Below, piece after piece: positions 19,735 to 29,711 of a DNA stretch of 64,000 bases (position 1 is its first letter; each line of letters starts with the position of its first letter). Source of the DNA: Bifidobacterium subtile (GTDB lineage Bacteria; Actinomycetota; Actinomycetes; Actinomycetales; Bifidobacteriaceae); contig NZ_JGZR01000005.1 of assembly GCF_000741775.1 (NCBI RefSeq), positions 182,116 through 246,115 on the forward strand. The letters are read 5' to 3'. A program made the position numbers and the translations under genes. Below the pieces are notes generated by a model that was not told where the DNA came from, did not search any database, and saw nothing but the letters and a program-made list of their open reading frames with translations.

Positions 19735-20385
19735 TTACAGCGTCAAAAAGCGCCTGACATCCGCAAGCTCCTGCGCACACACATCGTGGCCCATGTCGGA
19801 GTACATATGAGCGTCCATATCGGCGAATCGTGCCAGCGAATGCTCGATTGCCGCTCGCTGCCCGGCGGGGATCCGCGCGTCAAGCTCGCCATACCCCAGG
19901 AAGACGCGCGGCCGCTGATCCGTGATCTGCTCGACCACCAGCGACTCCTCGATCTGCGCATCGCCTTCGCCGCCCTCAGCCGTGACATCGTGGTATGACG
20001 GCGAGAGCAGCACAGCCGCGTCGAAGACGTCAGGATGCTCTGCCAGCAGCCGATACGCCAGATACCCGCCTTGCGAGAATCCAACGGAGACGACGGGCCT
20101 GTCGTGGATCACGGTCGCGTCGAGCATATCCACGATCTCATCGCCGATCGCCGAGCAGCGCTCGCGGATGGCGGCATCCTCCGACGCGCTGTCATACCAG
20201 GCATTGCCTCCTAGGTATTCGCGATGAATCGGCCCGCGGACGGACATATAGTCGGCGTCCGAATCGATGGCGCCGAGCATGCGGATCATCTCGGACTCGT
20301 CGTTGCCGTACCCATGAAACATCACGTACAGGTTGCCATCGGACCGGTGATCGGTCTCGATGCTGCTTATCGTCGTGAATCTCAT
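19735..20385 (-). CDS. Serine alpha/beta hydrolase (phospholipase/carboxylesterase family)
   Basis: A 216-aa hydrolase. The oxyanion strand VMFHGYGND, the nucleophile elbow GFSQGGYLAYRL, the Asp in GELDARIP and the His in DMGHDV give a complete Ser-Asp-His triad typical of the acyl-protein thioesterase/carboxylesterase family. No signal peptide, so cytosolic. ATG at 20385 follows a perfect AGGAGG site. The 200-base AT-rich gap to the SNF2 helicase holds repeated TTTTTGCCGCAGTATT units and probably the helicase promoter. Substrate unknown. Confidence 0.85.
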   Translation of the reverse strand: MRFTTISSIETDHRSDGNLYVMFHGYGNDESEMIRMLGAIDSDADYMSVRGPIHREYLGGNAWYDSASEDAAIRERCSAIGDEIVDMLDATVIHDRPVVSVGFSQGGYLAYRLLAEHPDVFDAAVLLSPSYHDVTAEGGEGDAQIEESLVVEQITDQRPRVFLGYGELDARIPAGQRAAIEHSLARFADMDAHMYSDMGHDVCAQELADVRRFLTL

Positions 20386-20581
20386 TCACACCTCCTGCAG
20401 CGGCTAGTCACCGCCTCAATCTTTCTATTATCGCCACTCCCCTGTACCTTTGCGCTGTTTCTGCCCTACGGTTGCCGAAGGGGAGCAATGCGCGAGCAGG
20501 CAGCGAAGCCCCTTCCCGCCCGCCTCTTCTCATAGCGAACGAAACCGCGCGAAACGACGCCCGAGGTGGGATACTGTCGGT

Positions 20582-21610
20582 ATGACAACCGATAGCAGGG
20601 AAACCAGCAGCACGACTACCGCGCCCTCCGACGCCGCGACCCAGGCAAGCCCGCTCCACGATTCCCAGAACGATTCGCAGACGCAGGACGCTTATTTCGC
20701 GGGCGGCTGCTTCTGGGGTCTCGAACGCTATTACCAAGGCGTCGACGGAGTGACCGCCACGCAGGTCGGCTACGCGCAGTCCAAAATCCCCGATCCCTCC
20801 TACGAGCAGGTCTGCTCGGGCGCGACCGATGCGGCGGAAAGCGTGCGCGTGACCTTCGACCCGGCACGAGTGACGCTGCGCACGCTCGCGCTGCTGCTGC
20901 TCGACGTGATCAACCCGTATTCCGTGAATCAGCAGGGCAACGACACGGGGCGTCAATACCGCTCGGGCATGTTCTACACTTCGCCGGAGCAGAAGACCGT
21001 ATACGACACGGTGCTGCGGCAGCTGGCCGCACGGGATGCGCGCACGCCTGCCGTCGCTCTCGAGAAGCTGCGCAACTTCTACAACGCCGAGGAGTACCAC
21101 CAGGATTATCTCGACAAGAACCCGGGCGGCTACTGCCATATCCCTCTCGACAAGATCTTCAACGTCGGCCGCCGTCAGCGCTATATCGAGCGCGTGTGGG
21201 AGCTGAGCCCGGAAGAGTATGCGGTGACGCAGGAGGCGGCGACCGAGCGGCCCTTCGACAATGCCTACGATCAGACCTTCGAACCGGGCATCTACGTCGA
21301 TATCGTCAGCGGCAAGCCGCTGTTCCTTTCGACCGACAAGTACGATTCCGGCTGCGGCTGGCCGGCGTTCTCGAAGCCCATCAATGACTCCGCGCTCACC
21401 AATCATCGCGATACGACGCTTCCCGGCCGCCCCCGCGTCGAAGTGCGCACCGCCGATTCCCAAATTCATCTCGGCCACGTCTTCGACGATGGACCGCAGG
21501 ATTGCGGTGGCCTGCGCTACTGCATGAACTCGGCCTCGCTGCGCTTCGTCCCCCGCGAGCAGATGGAATCGGAAGGTTACGGCGAGTATCTGCCGCTGCT
21601 CGATAAGTGA
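20582..21610 (+). CDS. msrAB: Bifunctional peptide-methionine sulfoxide reductase MsrA/MsrB
   Basis: A 342-aa fusion. The MsrA domain (about 37-190) has the catalytic GCFWG with Cys43 and the YHQDY motif; the MsrB domain (about 205-335) has [16 protein letters not shown] and catalytic Cys314 in RYCMNSASL. The zinc-binding CxxC pairs of some MsrB proteins are absent. Together the domains repair both S and R epimers of methionine sulfoxide in proteins. I place the start at 20582 because the domain begins soon after and a GATACT box ends seven bases upstream, which suggests a leaderless message; no Shine-Dalgarno is seen. Secretion signal absent. Confidence 0.93.
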   Translation: MTTDSRETSSTTTAPSDAATQASPLHDSQNDSQTQDAYFAGGCFWGLERYYQGVDGVTATQVGYAQSKIPDPSYEQVCSGATDAAESVRVTFDPARVTLRTLALLLLDVINPYSVNQQGNDTGRQYRSGMFYTSPEQKTVYDTVLRQLAARDARTPAVALEKLRNFYNAEEYHQDYLDKNPGGYCHIPLDKIFNVGRRQRYIERVWELSPEEYAVTQEAATERPFDNAYDQTFEPGIYVDIVSGKPLFLSTDKYDSGCGWPAFSKPINDSALTNHRDTTLPGRPRVEVRTADSQIHLGHVFDDGPQDCGGLRYCMNSASLRFVPREQMESEGYGEYLPLLDK

Positions 21611-21627
21611 TTGCTGCCTTGCCGAAG

Positions 21628-22233
21628 CTATCGCAGTTCAACACCCGCCTCGCGCATTGCAACCCGCGCAGCCTCCCCGGATTCAGGGCTGACCGGAACG
21701 GTGAGGTCCGAGAACACTGTCACCTCGTAGCCGAGCTGCTTTGCGTCGAGAGCTGTCGCCTTCACGCAGTGTGATTCGGCTATGCCCACCACGTCGACAT
21801 GGTCAATGCCCGCGGCCTTCAAGGCATTGGCGAGGGTGTGCCCCGCCTGTTCCTGCGCCTTGACCTCGTCGCGTGACGGGATGGCATCGGTGTTGTCTTC
21901 GATGCCTTCGAAGCCCGAGTATGCGGCGCTGTACTGCCCCTTCTTGAAATGATGGGCGATGCCCAGCGCGGCGATGGCAGGGTGCAGCTGGGCGTTCGTC
22001 GTGGATGCCCGGCCGTGCGGCGGCCATGTGTCCACGAAATCGGGATGCTCCGAGAAGTGCGAACCCGGCTTGATATGCCAATCCTGCGTAGTGGCTATAT
22101 AGGCATAGTCGCCGCGATGCTCGTTCACGAACGCCGCGATGCGTTCGGCCACGGCGTTGCCGCCCTGCACGCCCAGCTCTCCCCCTTCGCAGAACGTCGG
22201 CTGCACATCAACGACGATAAGTGCCTTGGACAT
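21628..22233 (-). CDS. pncA: Nicotinamidase/pyrazinamidase
   Basis: A 201-aa isochorismatase-fold amidase that deaminates nicotinamide to nicotinate for NAD salvage. Catalytic triad Asp9 (VVDVQ), Lys98 or Lys99 (HFKKGQYSAAYSGFEG) and Cys156 (IAESHCVKATA) is intact, as are metal ligands Asp51, His53 and His73 (TTQDWH, PPHG). The start at 22233 follows AAAGGAGC; a longer frame to 22296 has no site. It is a separate transcription unit next to, but not part of, the biuret operon, whose enzymes share this fold. Confidence 0.9.
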   Translation of the reverse strand: MSKALIVVDVQPTFCEGGELGVQGGNAVAERIAAFVNEHRGDYAYIATTQDWHIKPGSHFSEHPDFVDTWPPHGRASTTNAQLHPAIAALGIAHHFKKGQYSAAYSGFEGIEDNTDAIPSRDEVKAQEQAGHTLANALKAAGIDHVDVVGIAESHCVKATALDAKQLGYEVTVFSDLTVPVSPESGEAARVAMREAGVELR

Positions 22234-22861
22234 ACGTTGCTCCTTTTGCATAGGCCACCACTCGTCATATGACGTGTACGCCATCCGCGGATTCACCTGT
22301 TTGCGACGTTATTACCATAATAGACAACTGTATTTTCATATCGCAACAGTGAGTGAACGCTTCTGTAGGGGTTCATTTATTTTTAAGATCGCGCTGCGGT
22401 CCGAGCCGCGCTATTCTGTCAAGAATCGCGACGACCGCTGTGCAGAATCCGACGAAGATAGCACTCAATACGTGAGTCAGGATTACCGGGGCGGTCACAC
22501 AGAGAGCGAGTCCAACAGCACCTGAAATACACGACGAAGCCAAAAACCAGCAAGACCACAGCAAACATCTAGTAACGCTGTCTGGCATGGTGATTCTTAG
22601 TCGGGGTTCAAACCAATTGTCCCATTGGAACGCGAAAAGGTCTGAGGAATCAGACTATCGAAAGCTACTATGCTCCAGCAGCAAGAACGCCAGCTGCTAG
22701 GACGACAGTAACCACCTTGGCGTTGCCGAGCGCCAAGACGCAGGTCTGGGCGCTCTGCGTGGCGAGCCCCACGAATAACATAAGTCTATGGCAACCAGAC
22801 ACGAAACCGACCCAGGTTTCCCCGATTTAGTCGTTATGTGAGTAATCCAAACTAACGCAAG
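22234..22861. other. Intergenic region, possible small membrane ORF on minus strand
   Basis: More than 600 bases between pncA and the terminator of the biuret operon. A 71-codon minus-strand frame at 22373-22588 encodes two hydrophobic stretches (CWFLASSCISGAVGLAL and VILTHVLSAIFVGF) but has no ribosome site, so I leave it as a weak candidate only. The lower GC and lack of clear genes suggest an old insertion or deletion junction beside the biuret island. Confidence 0.3.
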
Positions 22862-22918
22862 TGCAAGCTCAGTCGCGGTCACACGATGACTCATCTGTGG
22901 CCGCGACCGTATCTTGCA
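22862..22918 (-). terminator. Long hairpin ending the biuret operon
   Basis: A stem with arms 22872-22883 (GTCGCGGTCACA) and 22896-22907 containing one mismatch, extended by an outer TGCAAG/CTTGCA pair at 22862-22867 and 22913-22918. It lies 27 bases after the stop codon of the last gene of the minus-strand operon. No T-run follows, so it may be an intrinsic terminator of low strength or a 3' stabiliser. Confidence 0.6.
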
Positions 22919-22944
22919 GTACGAGCGCGAGAGATCTCTCTCAA

Positions 22945-23625
22945 TCAGTCCAGCGATTGAAGCAAGCTCGCCGAATCGGAGACTGCGCCGAATACTCCTC
23001 CTTGCATGGTCACCATCTTGAGCGCTGCCTCATGATTGCCTTGGTCAGTAGCACCAGTACAGTCGCTGAGGACAAGGCATTCATACCCTCTGTCGTTCGC
23101 CTCACGCATAGTCGTATGTACACACACATCTGTCGTGATACCAGTGAAAATAAGGTGTGTGATTCCTGCAACACGCAAGATGATATCGAGATCAGTCGCA
23201 TAGAAGGAACCCTTCCCAGGCTTGTCGATAACCACCTCTCCGGGTAAAGGCGCAAGCTCTGGCACAATATCCCAGCCACGCTCACCACGAATCAAAATCT
23301 TTCCTAGAGGTCCTTCGCTGCCAATGCCAGCACCGATTTGTTCGGAACGCCATTTCTTGTTCGCTGGGAGATCCGACAAATCCGGACGATGTCCTTCACG
23401 CGTGAAGATAACCTTCATCCCCAGTCGTCGTGCAGCTTCAAGTACTTTGCTCGTTGGCGCTATACCGGCACGGGTCAGAGAAATGTCGTATCCCATCACA
23501 TCAACATATCCTCCCGGACCGCAGAAATCAGACTGCCAGTCAATGAGCATCAGTGCGGTTTTCTTCGGATCTATTTCATTGTCATAAGGCCAGTTATATG
23601 GATTTGCCTTCACTTGTTTGAACAT
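22945..23625 (-). CDS. biuH: Biuret hydrolase (cysteine hydrolase of the isochorismatase fold)
   Basis: A 226-aa amidohydrolase predicted to cleave biuret to allophanate (urea-1-carboxylate) and ammonia. The whole chain follows the BiuH pattern: NPYNWPYD near the start, [34 protein letters not shown] and [19 protein letters not shown]. The triad is Asp29, Lys135 and Cys168, with the same spacing as Asp36-Lys142-Cys175 that I recall for the Rhizobium enzyme. RutB (ureidoacrylate hydrolase) is the main alternative, but the neighbouring allophanate hydrolase favours biuret. Last gene of the operon, 85 bases after its paralogue, with a small AGAAAG/CTTTCT hairpin in that gap. Confidence 0.85.
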   Translation of the reverse strand: MFKQVKANPYNWPYDNEIDPKKTALMLIDWQSDFCGPGGYVDVMGYDISLTRAGIAPTSKVLEAARRLGMKVIFTREGHRPDLSDLPANKKWRSEQIGAGIGSEGPLGKILIRGERGWDIVPELAPLPGEVVIDKPGKGSFYATDLDIILRVAGITHLIFTGITTDVCVHTTMREANDRGYECLVLSDCTGATDQGNHEAALKMVTMQGGVFGAVSDSASLLQSLD

Positions 23626-23710
23626 GTTTTATCTTTATCCTTAGTATCGATAAAATCGATTCGTAACAACTGGGAAATGCAGCGATCAGAAAGTCACGCT
23701 TTCTCCGGTT

Positions 23711-24292
23711 TTACCTGTTTATCAGCGCGAGTAGTTCAGAGCTGCTCGCGACCGCGCCGAAGATACCTCCTGACATTTCGATCTGGCTGATGGTGTTGTG
23801 TCGGATGGATGGATCGATACAGCAGCACAAATCCTCAATCGCCAGGCATTCCAGTCCACGATCGTTAGCCTCTCGCATGGTGGAATGCACTGTGGTCTCA
23901 AACCATCGGCCGCACAACCCAATCAGATTCAAATGAGCATCATTAAGCACTTGCTCCAACGGACTTGCATAAAACGCATCGATGCCATAGGAACGCAGAT
24001 AGCTATCGGCTCGTTCATAGATTTGCGTTGTTGGTTCACACAAGACATTTCCTCTTCGAGAACCATGCAGGCGGGGATCAGAGCAAGCTATTTCTATCAC
24101 TGTCCCGCCCTTGGCTTGGACGGTATCGGCGATGCTGCCAAGTCTTGTCATGATCTGCATGTCTTCCGCGGGGTACAGCCCTTCCTCCGGTGAATTCGCA
24201 ATTACCAAAGCAAACTCACCGATAGAGAATGAACCGTTCCACGGCCATCGATATGGGGTAGACGCAATTGTCGACATGATGCTGGCTGTCAT
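23711..24292 (-). CDS. Isochorismatase-fold paralogue lacking the catalytic triad
   Basis: A 193-aa relative of the adjacent biuret hydrolase; the late segment [16 protein letters not shown] and the ending SGGIFGAVASSSELLAL match it closely. Aligned to the hydrolase, catalytic Asp is Asn33, Lys is Ser101 and Cys is Thr134, so all three triad residues are replaced. The region between is shorter than in the partner. The start at 24292 overlaps the stop of the lipoprotein gene by four bases (ATGA), implying coupled translation. It could be a structural or regulatory partner of the active enzyme, a ligand sensor, or an enzyme with new chemistry. Frame is intact, so it seems to be under selection. 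Confidence 0.75.
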   Translation of the reverse strand: MTASIMSTIASTPYRWPWNGSFSIGEFALVIANSPEEGLYPAEDMQIMTRLGSIADTVQAKGGTVIEIACSDPRLHGSRRGNVLCEPTTQIYERADSYLRSYGIDAFYASPLEQVLNDAHLNLIGLCGRWFETTVHSTMREANDRGLECLAIEDLCCCIDPSIRHNTISQIEMSGGIFGAVASSSELLALINR

Positions 24293-25428
24293 TTCGCTGC
24301 AGGCAGCGTTCCGACGACGCCCTTGACGAGGCAGCTGAAGTTGTTGATGTCTTGGTACGAGGCAACTACACCATTTTTGACGAGTTCGGTACCATCTTGG
24401 CAATATATCGGGCCAGTGAAGATACCTGATCCTTTCTTGGACAAATCTTTCTTCTTGGCAAGAATCTCATCTTGCGTAGCTTTATCGACAGAGGGACCGA
24501 ATGACGCCAGCTCAAGCGGATTATCGCCGTTGGCAAAGGTGCCAATCCAGTTCGCGTTATATTGTGAACCCTTGAATTTTCCCTCGGATACAGTCTTCAC
24601 AATGTCCTTCATGACCGGAGTCCAGTTCCATGCGGAACCAGTCAGCCAAGAATCACCGGCGAGTTTGGCGGCATCGTAGTGGTAACCGACAACTTTTGCG
24701 CCTTTGTCTTTCGCGGTCTGAATCACGGTTGTCTGGCAATCCTGATGCTGGCTGAATACATCGACCCCTTGGGAAGACAAGGCATTGACTGCCTCCTTCT
24801 GCTTGACCGGATCGCACCAATTGGATGTGTTCACAAGATACGTTTTAACCTGGGGATTCACCGATGCCGCTCCTAACTGGAACGCATCGATGTTCGCGAT
24901 ACTCTGCGAAATCGGAAAAGCATACACGAATCCCAATTTGTTGGTCTTCGTGGCTTTTCCTGCGGCCATGCCTCCGAGACTCACCGGCTCATATGCTGCT
25001 CCCCAATACGTGCCAAAATTGCTAGGGAACGCTCCATCCTGATATCCGCCTTGATGCAGCACCACGATATCGGGATGCTTTTTCGCAAATTCAAGCGCGT
25101 ATTTGAAATAGCCGTAGCTGGTTGCGAAGATGACCTTTGCTCCCTGGTCGGCCATCTGCTGCATGGTGTCGGTCACAGCATTGGTTTCTGGAATCTGCTC
25201 GGCCGTGATGACTCTGACGCCATTGACTTTCTTGAGGTTGTTCGCGGCATCAGCGACAGCCTCATTGTAACCGGCGTCGTGCGACGATCCAATCATAATC
25301 ACACCGACAGTCATATCTTTCTTGCCTCCGCTGGATTGTCCTTCCGGCGCAGGAGCCGTACATGCGCTGAGCATAAGGCAGCCAGCGACAAAACCTGACA
25401 ATGCACCTATTATTTTTTTGGCATTCAT
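24289..25428 (-). CDS. BMP-family ABC transporter substrate-binding lipoprotein
   Basis: A 379-aa extracytoplasmic solute receptor. A lipoprotein signal ends in the lipobox LSAC with Cys23; the mature chain has the BMP (PnrA/YufN-like) fold, with VGVIMIGSSHDAGYNEAV, IFATSYGYF and the GVDVFSQHQDC segment. Founding members bind nucleosides, but relatives bind other small polar N-containing molecules. ATG at 25428 follows AGAGGAATAC. It forms a complete importer with the next three genes, and its position between the permeases and the biuret enzymes makes biuret or a related ureide the likely ligand, an inference from context. Confidence 0.88.
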   Translation of the reverse strand: MNAKKIIGALSGFVAGCLMLSACTAPAPEGQSSGGKKDMTVGVIMIGSSHDAGYNEAVADAANNLKKVNGVRVITAEQIPETNAVTDTMQQMADQGAKVIFATSYGYFKYALEFAKKHPDIVVLHQGGYQDGAFPSNFGTYWGAAYEPVSLGGMAAGKATKTNKLGFVYAFPISQSIANIDAFQLGAASVNPQVKTYLVNTSNWCDPVKQKEAVNALSSQGVDVFSQHQDCQTTVIQTAKDKGAKVVGYHYDAAKLAGDSWLTGSAWNWTPVMKDIVKTVSEGKFKGSQYNANWIGTFANGDNPLELASFGPSVDKATQDEILAKKKDLSKKGSGIFTGPIYCQDGTELVKNGVVASYQDINNFSCLVKGVVGTLPAAK

Positions 25429-25472
25429 GAGTATTCCTCTCTTAGTTGTTCTTAGTGATAACAAAATCTGAT

Positions 25473-26372
25473 TCACTGTGTCGACAGTGACCGCTTGAGG
25501 CCCTCGGGCTGCTGCTGTCCTCGTGAAGATGTCACAATAAGCACCAGCAACGTCAGCGCGTAAGGAAGGACGTCGAGCAGATACTGGTTCACAGCGAACC
25601 CCTGTGCCTGTAACTGCGAGGCTGCAGAAATCGCCATCCCGAAGAGATATGAACCCAAAACGGTAAGCAATACGCGCCATCCCGAGAATATTACGATGGA
25701 CACGACGACGAATCCATACCCATTGGTCATATTCGACGCCCAATTGCCGACCTGTCCTATAGACAGATATGCTCCGCCAATCCCGGAGAAGGCCCCACCG
25801 GCCGAGACAGCGACAAACTGAATCCATGACGCATTCAGACCCGCCGTTTCTACTACGTCGAAGCGTTCCCCGACAGATCGCAGTACCAGACCGAATCGGG
25901 TCGTATAAAGGGCCCAACAAAAAACCGCGATGAGCACATATCCGATATAAACGAGCAAATCCTGTTGGAATAGCACTCGTCCTATTAGCGGAATCCGTGA
26001 CAGCAAGGGGATGCTGATGCTCTGCAGTTGATTGATGGCTTGCCCGTTGTACGAATTTCCGACAACCGAGGTAATGCCAAGCACTAGGAACCAGCAAATC
26101 AGGCCAGTGGCCAACTGATTAGTCCGTACAAAGACCACCGATGAAGCAAACACTACTGCGACGGCAAAACCAGCCAGGGCTCCTGCGAGGAATCCAAGCG
26201 CGTAGTCATCAGTCGCTTTGGCAATGACGAAACCGGATAGCGCCCCTGCAAGCATTGATCCTTCGGTTCCGAGATTGGTAACACCAGCTTTCTCCGTCAG
26301 CAATTCACCAAAGGCTGGAAGCAAGAGAACCGTTCCCACTGAAATTCCACCGGCAAGAATCGTCTCAATCAT
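25473..26372 (-). CDS. ABC transporter permease (YufQ-like, BMP-type importer)
   Basis: A 299-aa inner-membrane permease with eight to nine helices. It opens with [19 protein letters not shown] and [13 protein letters not shown], the conserved features of YufQ/BmpC-type permeases of nucleoside importers (branched-chain permease superfamily). The start at 26372 follows AAGGAGGAC and overlaps the stop of the upstream permease gene by four bases, so the two subunits are probably made in equal amounts. A 44-base gap separates it from the lipoprotein gene. Confidence 0.9.
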
Positions 26373-27421
26373 GATGTCCTCCTTGTTATGCGCTGCGATA
26401 TGACGACAATTGCCAAGCATGTGACGCCAAGCAGCACATACGTCGCGTTGCCGTCGAGCCCCGCACGGAGTTGCAAGGGATTGCCTGCCACAAGAACAGC
26501 TGCAGCGACCGTGGCATATATGGTGCCAGCAAGCACATTGCCCTTTGCAATGAAAGCCGCCAAGAATGCAATGAAGCCGAATGTGGTCGTGATTCCCGGC
26601 CGCAGTTGGCCTTCGGCACCGAGTATGTTCAGCGCACCGCCTATCCCCGCCAGTGCGCCACCAATGAACATTGCGGATTGCGCATATCGGTTCACTGACA
26701 ATCCGCTGCGGAAAGCCGCCTCAGGATTGCTGCCGACGACGCGGGCGCTGAACCCCCAGGATGATTTGTCAAGCAAGCACCAGATCGCCACACACAAACA
26801 GATGACGATGATGAAGGCCACAGGGATGCCAAACACATTTCCCATGCGAAGAAATCTAGGTACCGGGCGGGACTGCGGCTGACCGGAGCCCTTGGGATCT
26901 TTCCACGAAGAATACAGAAGAAACAGCATAATGTCAGTCGCTATGAAATTGGTTAGCAGTGTCGTCACCGCTTCAGGAGCATGCAGGCCGGTCTTCATCG
27001 CAGCGCAGAGATATCCCCACACTCCTCCAGCCAGTGCACTGACGAGAATGGTCGCGATGATGCCGAATACTCCTAACCCTGAGTTGCTGAACGCTACGGC
27101 TGTGCCGGTTCCTGCCACTGCGCCCACGACAAGCTGGCCTTCGCCGCCTACGTTCACCAGCCCGGCGCGAGCGGGAACGATGACAGCAAGCATGGCGCAG
27201 ATGAGCGGAACAGCTTTAACAAACGTCTGTGTTAAAAAGTTTGAGTTGGTGAGCACTCCGTAATATAAGGCGGAGTATAAGCCGTTCAATCCCACGCCTT
27301 GGGCAAGTGCGAAAAGGACAAAACAGGTGATTGCGATTACAATCGCAAGGAAAGGAATCGCGAGGGTTCTGGCCAATGCGGTGAGCGACGAGCACCTCGT
27401 CTTGCGTTGCGACTGATTCAT
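26369..27421 (-). CDS. ABC transporter permease (YufP-like, BMP-type importer)
   Basis: A 350-aa permease with a cytoplasmic basic N-terminus and about ten helices. [18 protein letters not shown] and the [15 protein letters not shown] loop, which should contact the ATPase, match YufP-type subunits. It pairs with the smaller permease to form the transmembrane channel. The ATG at 27421 overlaps the ATPase stop codon by four bases, another sign of tight translational coupling through the operon. Confidence 0.9.
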
Positions 27422-28965
27422 AATTGGACTCCCTTCTTCATCTCATTGGGTTCAGAATCATCAGTCATTAGTCGTGCAATTCCTGCTCGCGTCATTGCCC
27501 CGCCAGACAATATTCCTGTTATTCGCCCGTCTGCTAAGACGATCACCCTATCGGACATTTCGAGGATTTCATCGAGATCCTCACTGATAAGCACGACGGC
27601 GCATCCCTTTTCTCTCACCTTGAGCAGCGCCTTTCGCGTGTCTATAGTCGTCCCCACATCCAGCCCGCGAGTCGGATACGAAGCTACAATGCAGCGCTTC
27701 GCAGAAGACAATGCAAGAGTCAGAGCAACGCGTTGAATATTCCCTCCAGATAAGTCGGACATGATTCTGCTGGTATCAGGAATTTGCAAACCGATTCTCC
27801 TAGAATGCTGCTCTAACCGCAGAGAAGCCCCATTGATGTCGTACGTGGTGCTTTCCCCTACGGTCCTCTCCCACAAAGCCGCATGAGATGCGACATCCAA
27901 GCCAGGAATAACCATTTCACGAATCGGATCAGACGGTACCGCCGTCACGCCTTTACTGCTAAAACCACCCGGCTCTCCACCTGATTCGCCATGATCTGCG
28001 AGAACTATGTCACCCTCGTCAGGAGACACAAAACCAGTGATTACGGCGGCCAGCTCCTGCTGCCCATTACCAGAGATGCCGGCTACGCCTAGCACTTCCC
28101 TAGGATAGACCCGCAGGCTCACGTCGGACAGTCCAATTGTTCCGTCCGGTCGACGTTTGCTTACTTTTGCGAGTTCCAGAATCGGCCTGTCCTGATAATT
28201 CACAAGACTATCGTGCCGTTCCGGTTCTATGGCATGACCGATCATGGACTCAATCAACTCTCCGTCGGAAATGCTCTGGACATCGACATCTCTTATGGCG
28301 ACTTGACCTTGGCGCAAGACCGTCACGCGATTCGCGATTTCACGCACCTCGCGCATCTTATGCGTGATGATGATGACGGCAGTTCCTGAGGCCTGTAAGC
28401 GCCTGACCACGGCGAACAGCGAGTCCACCTCCTGCGGAGTCAACACACTGGTTGGCTCGTCAAGAATGAGAATCTTCGCCCCTTGAATGAGCACCTTAAG
28501 CAATTCGACACGTTGCCATTCGCCAATCGATAAGTCATCAACCAATGCCATGGGATCCACGCTTAGACCCCATTGCCTTGAAAGGTCGCTGATTTGAGCA
28601 ATCAGACGTTCCTTATGAAGCAGAGGTGAGCTGTGCTCCATAAAAAGCGCTATATTCTCCCAGACTTTCAGCGCGGGGATAAGCCTCATATCTTGAAAGA
28701 CCAAGCCAATGCCCAGTTTTCTTGCATCTGCCGGAGAATGAATGACAACCTTCTTCCCCGCAATGCGGATGCCACCCGTATCCGGGTGATAAACGCCGTA
28801 GAGCATTTTCACCAAAGTGCTTTTCCCTGCACCGTTTTCGCCAAGCAGAGCATGAATCTCTCCAGATTTGACCTGAAAACTGACATCATCATTGGCGCGT
28901 ATTGATCCGAACGAGATGGACAGGTGCTCTACGCTCAGCATGGACGATTGTTCATTCATATTCAT
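27418..28965 (-). CDS. ABC transporter ATP-binding protein with two ABC domains (YufO-like)
   Basis: A 515-aa tandem ATPase. Domain 1 has Walker A GENGAGKSTL, a degenerate signature LSIGEWQRVELLK and Walker B ILILDEPTSVL. Domain 2 has GISGNGQQELA in place of a canonical Walker A and signature LSGGNIQR, with the aspartate of the second Walker B replaced (CIVASYPTRGLD), as in other sugar/nucleoside-type double ATPases where one site is degenerate. The start at 28965 or 28959 overlaps the end of the regulator gene. It energises the importer formed with the neighbouring permeases. Confidence 0.9.
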   Translation of the reverse strand: MNMNEQSSMLSVEHLSISFGSIRANDDVSFQVKSGEIHALLGENGAGKSTLVKMLYGVYHPDTGGIRIAGKKVVIHSPADARKLGIGLVFQDMRLIPALKVWENIALFMEHSSPLLHKERLIAQISDLSRQWGLSVDPMALVDDLSIGEWQRVELLKVLIQGAKILILDEPTSVLTPQEVDSLFAVVRRLQASGTAVIIITHKMREVREIANRVTVLRQGQVAIRDVDVQSISDGELIESMIGHAIEPERHDSLVNYQDRPILELAKVSKRRPDGTIGLSDVSLRVYPREVLGVAGISGNGQQELAAVITGFVSPDEGDIVLADHGESGGEPGGFSSKGVTAVPSDPIREMVIPGLDVASHAALWERTVGESTTYDINGASLRLEQHSRRIGLQIPDTSRIMSDLSGGNIQRVALTLALSSAKRCIVASYPTRGLDVGTTIDTRKALLKVREKGCAVVLISEDLDEILEMSDRVIVLADGRITGILSGGAMTRAGIARLMTDDSEPNEMKKGVQL

Positions 28966-29680
28966 GCGCCTTCTCACCCTCGCCGGTCACATTGTCGGAG
29001 AGAACATTCATCATCTGGCGAAGAGCCGAACTGGCGCGGGATTCCACAACCTGCATCGACTTGATGATATGCCGTTCGAGCTTGTCCTGTGCCTCGGCCA
29101 TTCTTCCAGCCATGACACTGTCAAGAATCGACAAATGCGTGTCGATAGTCCAGTCGATTCGGTCTTGTGTGATGAAATCGTACATGCGCACGCTTCTGAT
29201 GCGCAGGTTTACGCTCTCAAGATGGTCGCCCATCACTTGATTACCCGCCGCACGCAGCAATGACACATGGAAGCCTTCGTCACGGAGCACGAATCCCGGA
29301 TCGGGAGAAATCGATTCGGATCTCATGGTTTCCCATGCCTCATGGATATCCTGCAGTGCATCAGCATCATAAGACGTTCTGGCTATACCTCGATAAATGC
29401 CGTGCTTTTCCAGCAATATGCGAAGCTCGTACAGTTCGGCGATATCGGAGAAATCAGGTTGCGCCACAAAATATCCGCCATTTGATTTATGAATAAGACC
29501 GTCATTCGACAGTCTCACCAAGGCTTCACGAATAGGGGTGCGAGACATGCCTATCTGCCTACCTATATTCGCCTCAGCAAGACGTGTGTATGGCGAAAAA
29601 TCACCTGACATTATTTTCTGTCGTATGACAAAGTACGCTTTTTCGGAAAGCGTGCGTTGCTGCTCCTGATTGTCGGTCAT
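28952..29680 (-). CDS. GntR-family regulator with FCD ligand domain
   Basis: A 242-aa regulator. The winged helix (about residues 10-75) contains TRLAEANIGRQIGMSRTPIREALVRL, the classic GntR recognition helix, and the C-terminal all-helical FCD domain carries metal/ligand-binding residues (Asp and three His, including HVSLL and HLSIL). The start at 29680 is fixed by GGAGGGAAAC just upstream. It sits second in the operon, 31 bases after the allophanate hydrolase gene, so it probably controls the same operon and senses biuret, allophanate or a metabolite. The promoter region at 31479-31574 is the likely target. Confidence 0.88.
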   Translation of the reverse strand: MTDNQEQQRTLSEKAYFVIRQKIMSGDFSPYTRLAEANIGRQIGMSRTPIREALVRLSNDGLIHKSNGGYFVAQPDFSDIAELYELRILLEKHGIYRGIARTSYDADALQDIHEAWETMRSESISPDPGFVLRDEGFHVSLLRAAGNQVMGDHLESVNLRIRSVRMYDFITQDRIDWTIDTHLSILDSVMAGRMAEAQDKLERHIIKSMQVVESRASSALRQMMNVLSDNVTGEGEKAHEYE

Positions 29681-29711
29681 GTTTCCCTCCACTTCGTAAA
29701 GGTTGCCTCGT

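Noticed and set aside
20408..21478. Long minus-strand frame opposite msrAB.
   Set aside because: The plus strand encodes both intact Msr domains with all motifs; the opposite frame is a composition artefact.
22373..22588. 71-aa hydrophobic minus-strand frame.
   Set aside because: No ribosome binding site and no family resemblance; kept only as a remark in the intergenic entry.
22600..22660. GGTTCAAACC resembling a tRNA T-loop.
   Set aside because: No matching acceptor, D or anticodon stems could be found on either strand around it.
24289..26097. Long upstream extension of the BMP lipoprotein frame into the permease gene.
   Set aside because: The lipoprotein signal with LSAC begins at 25428 behind a good ribosome site; the extension overlaps the permease coding sequence.
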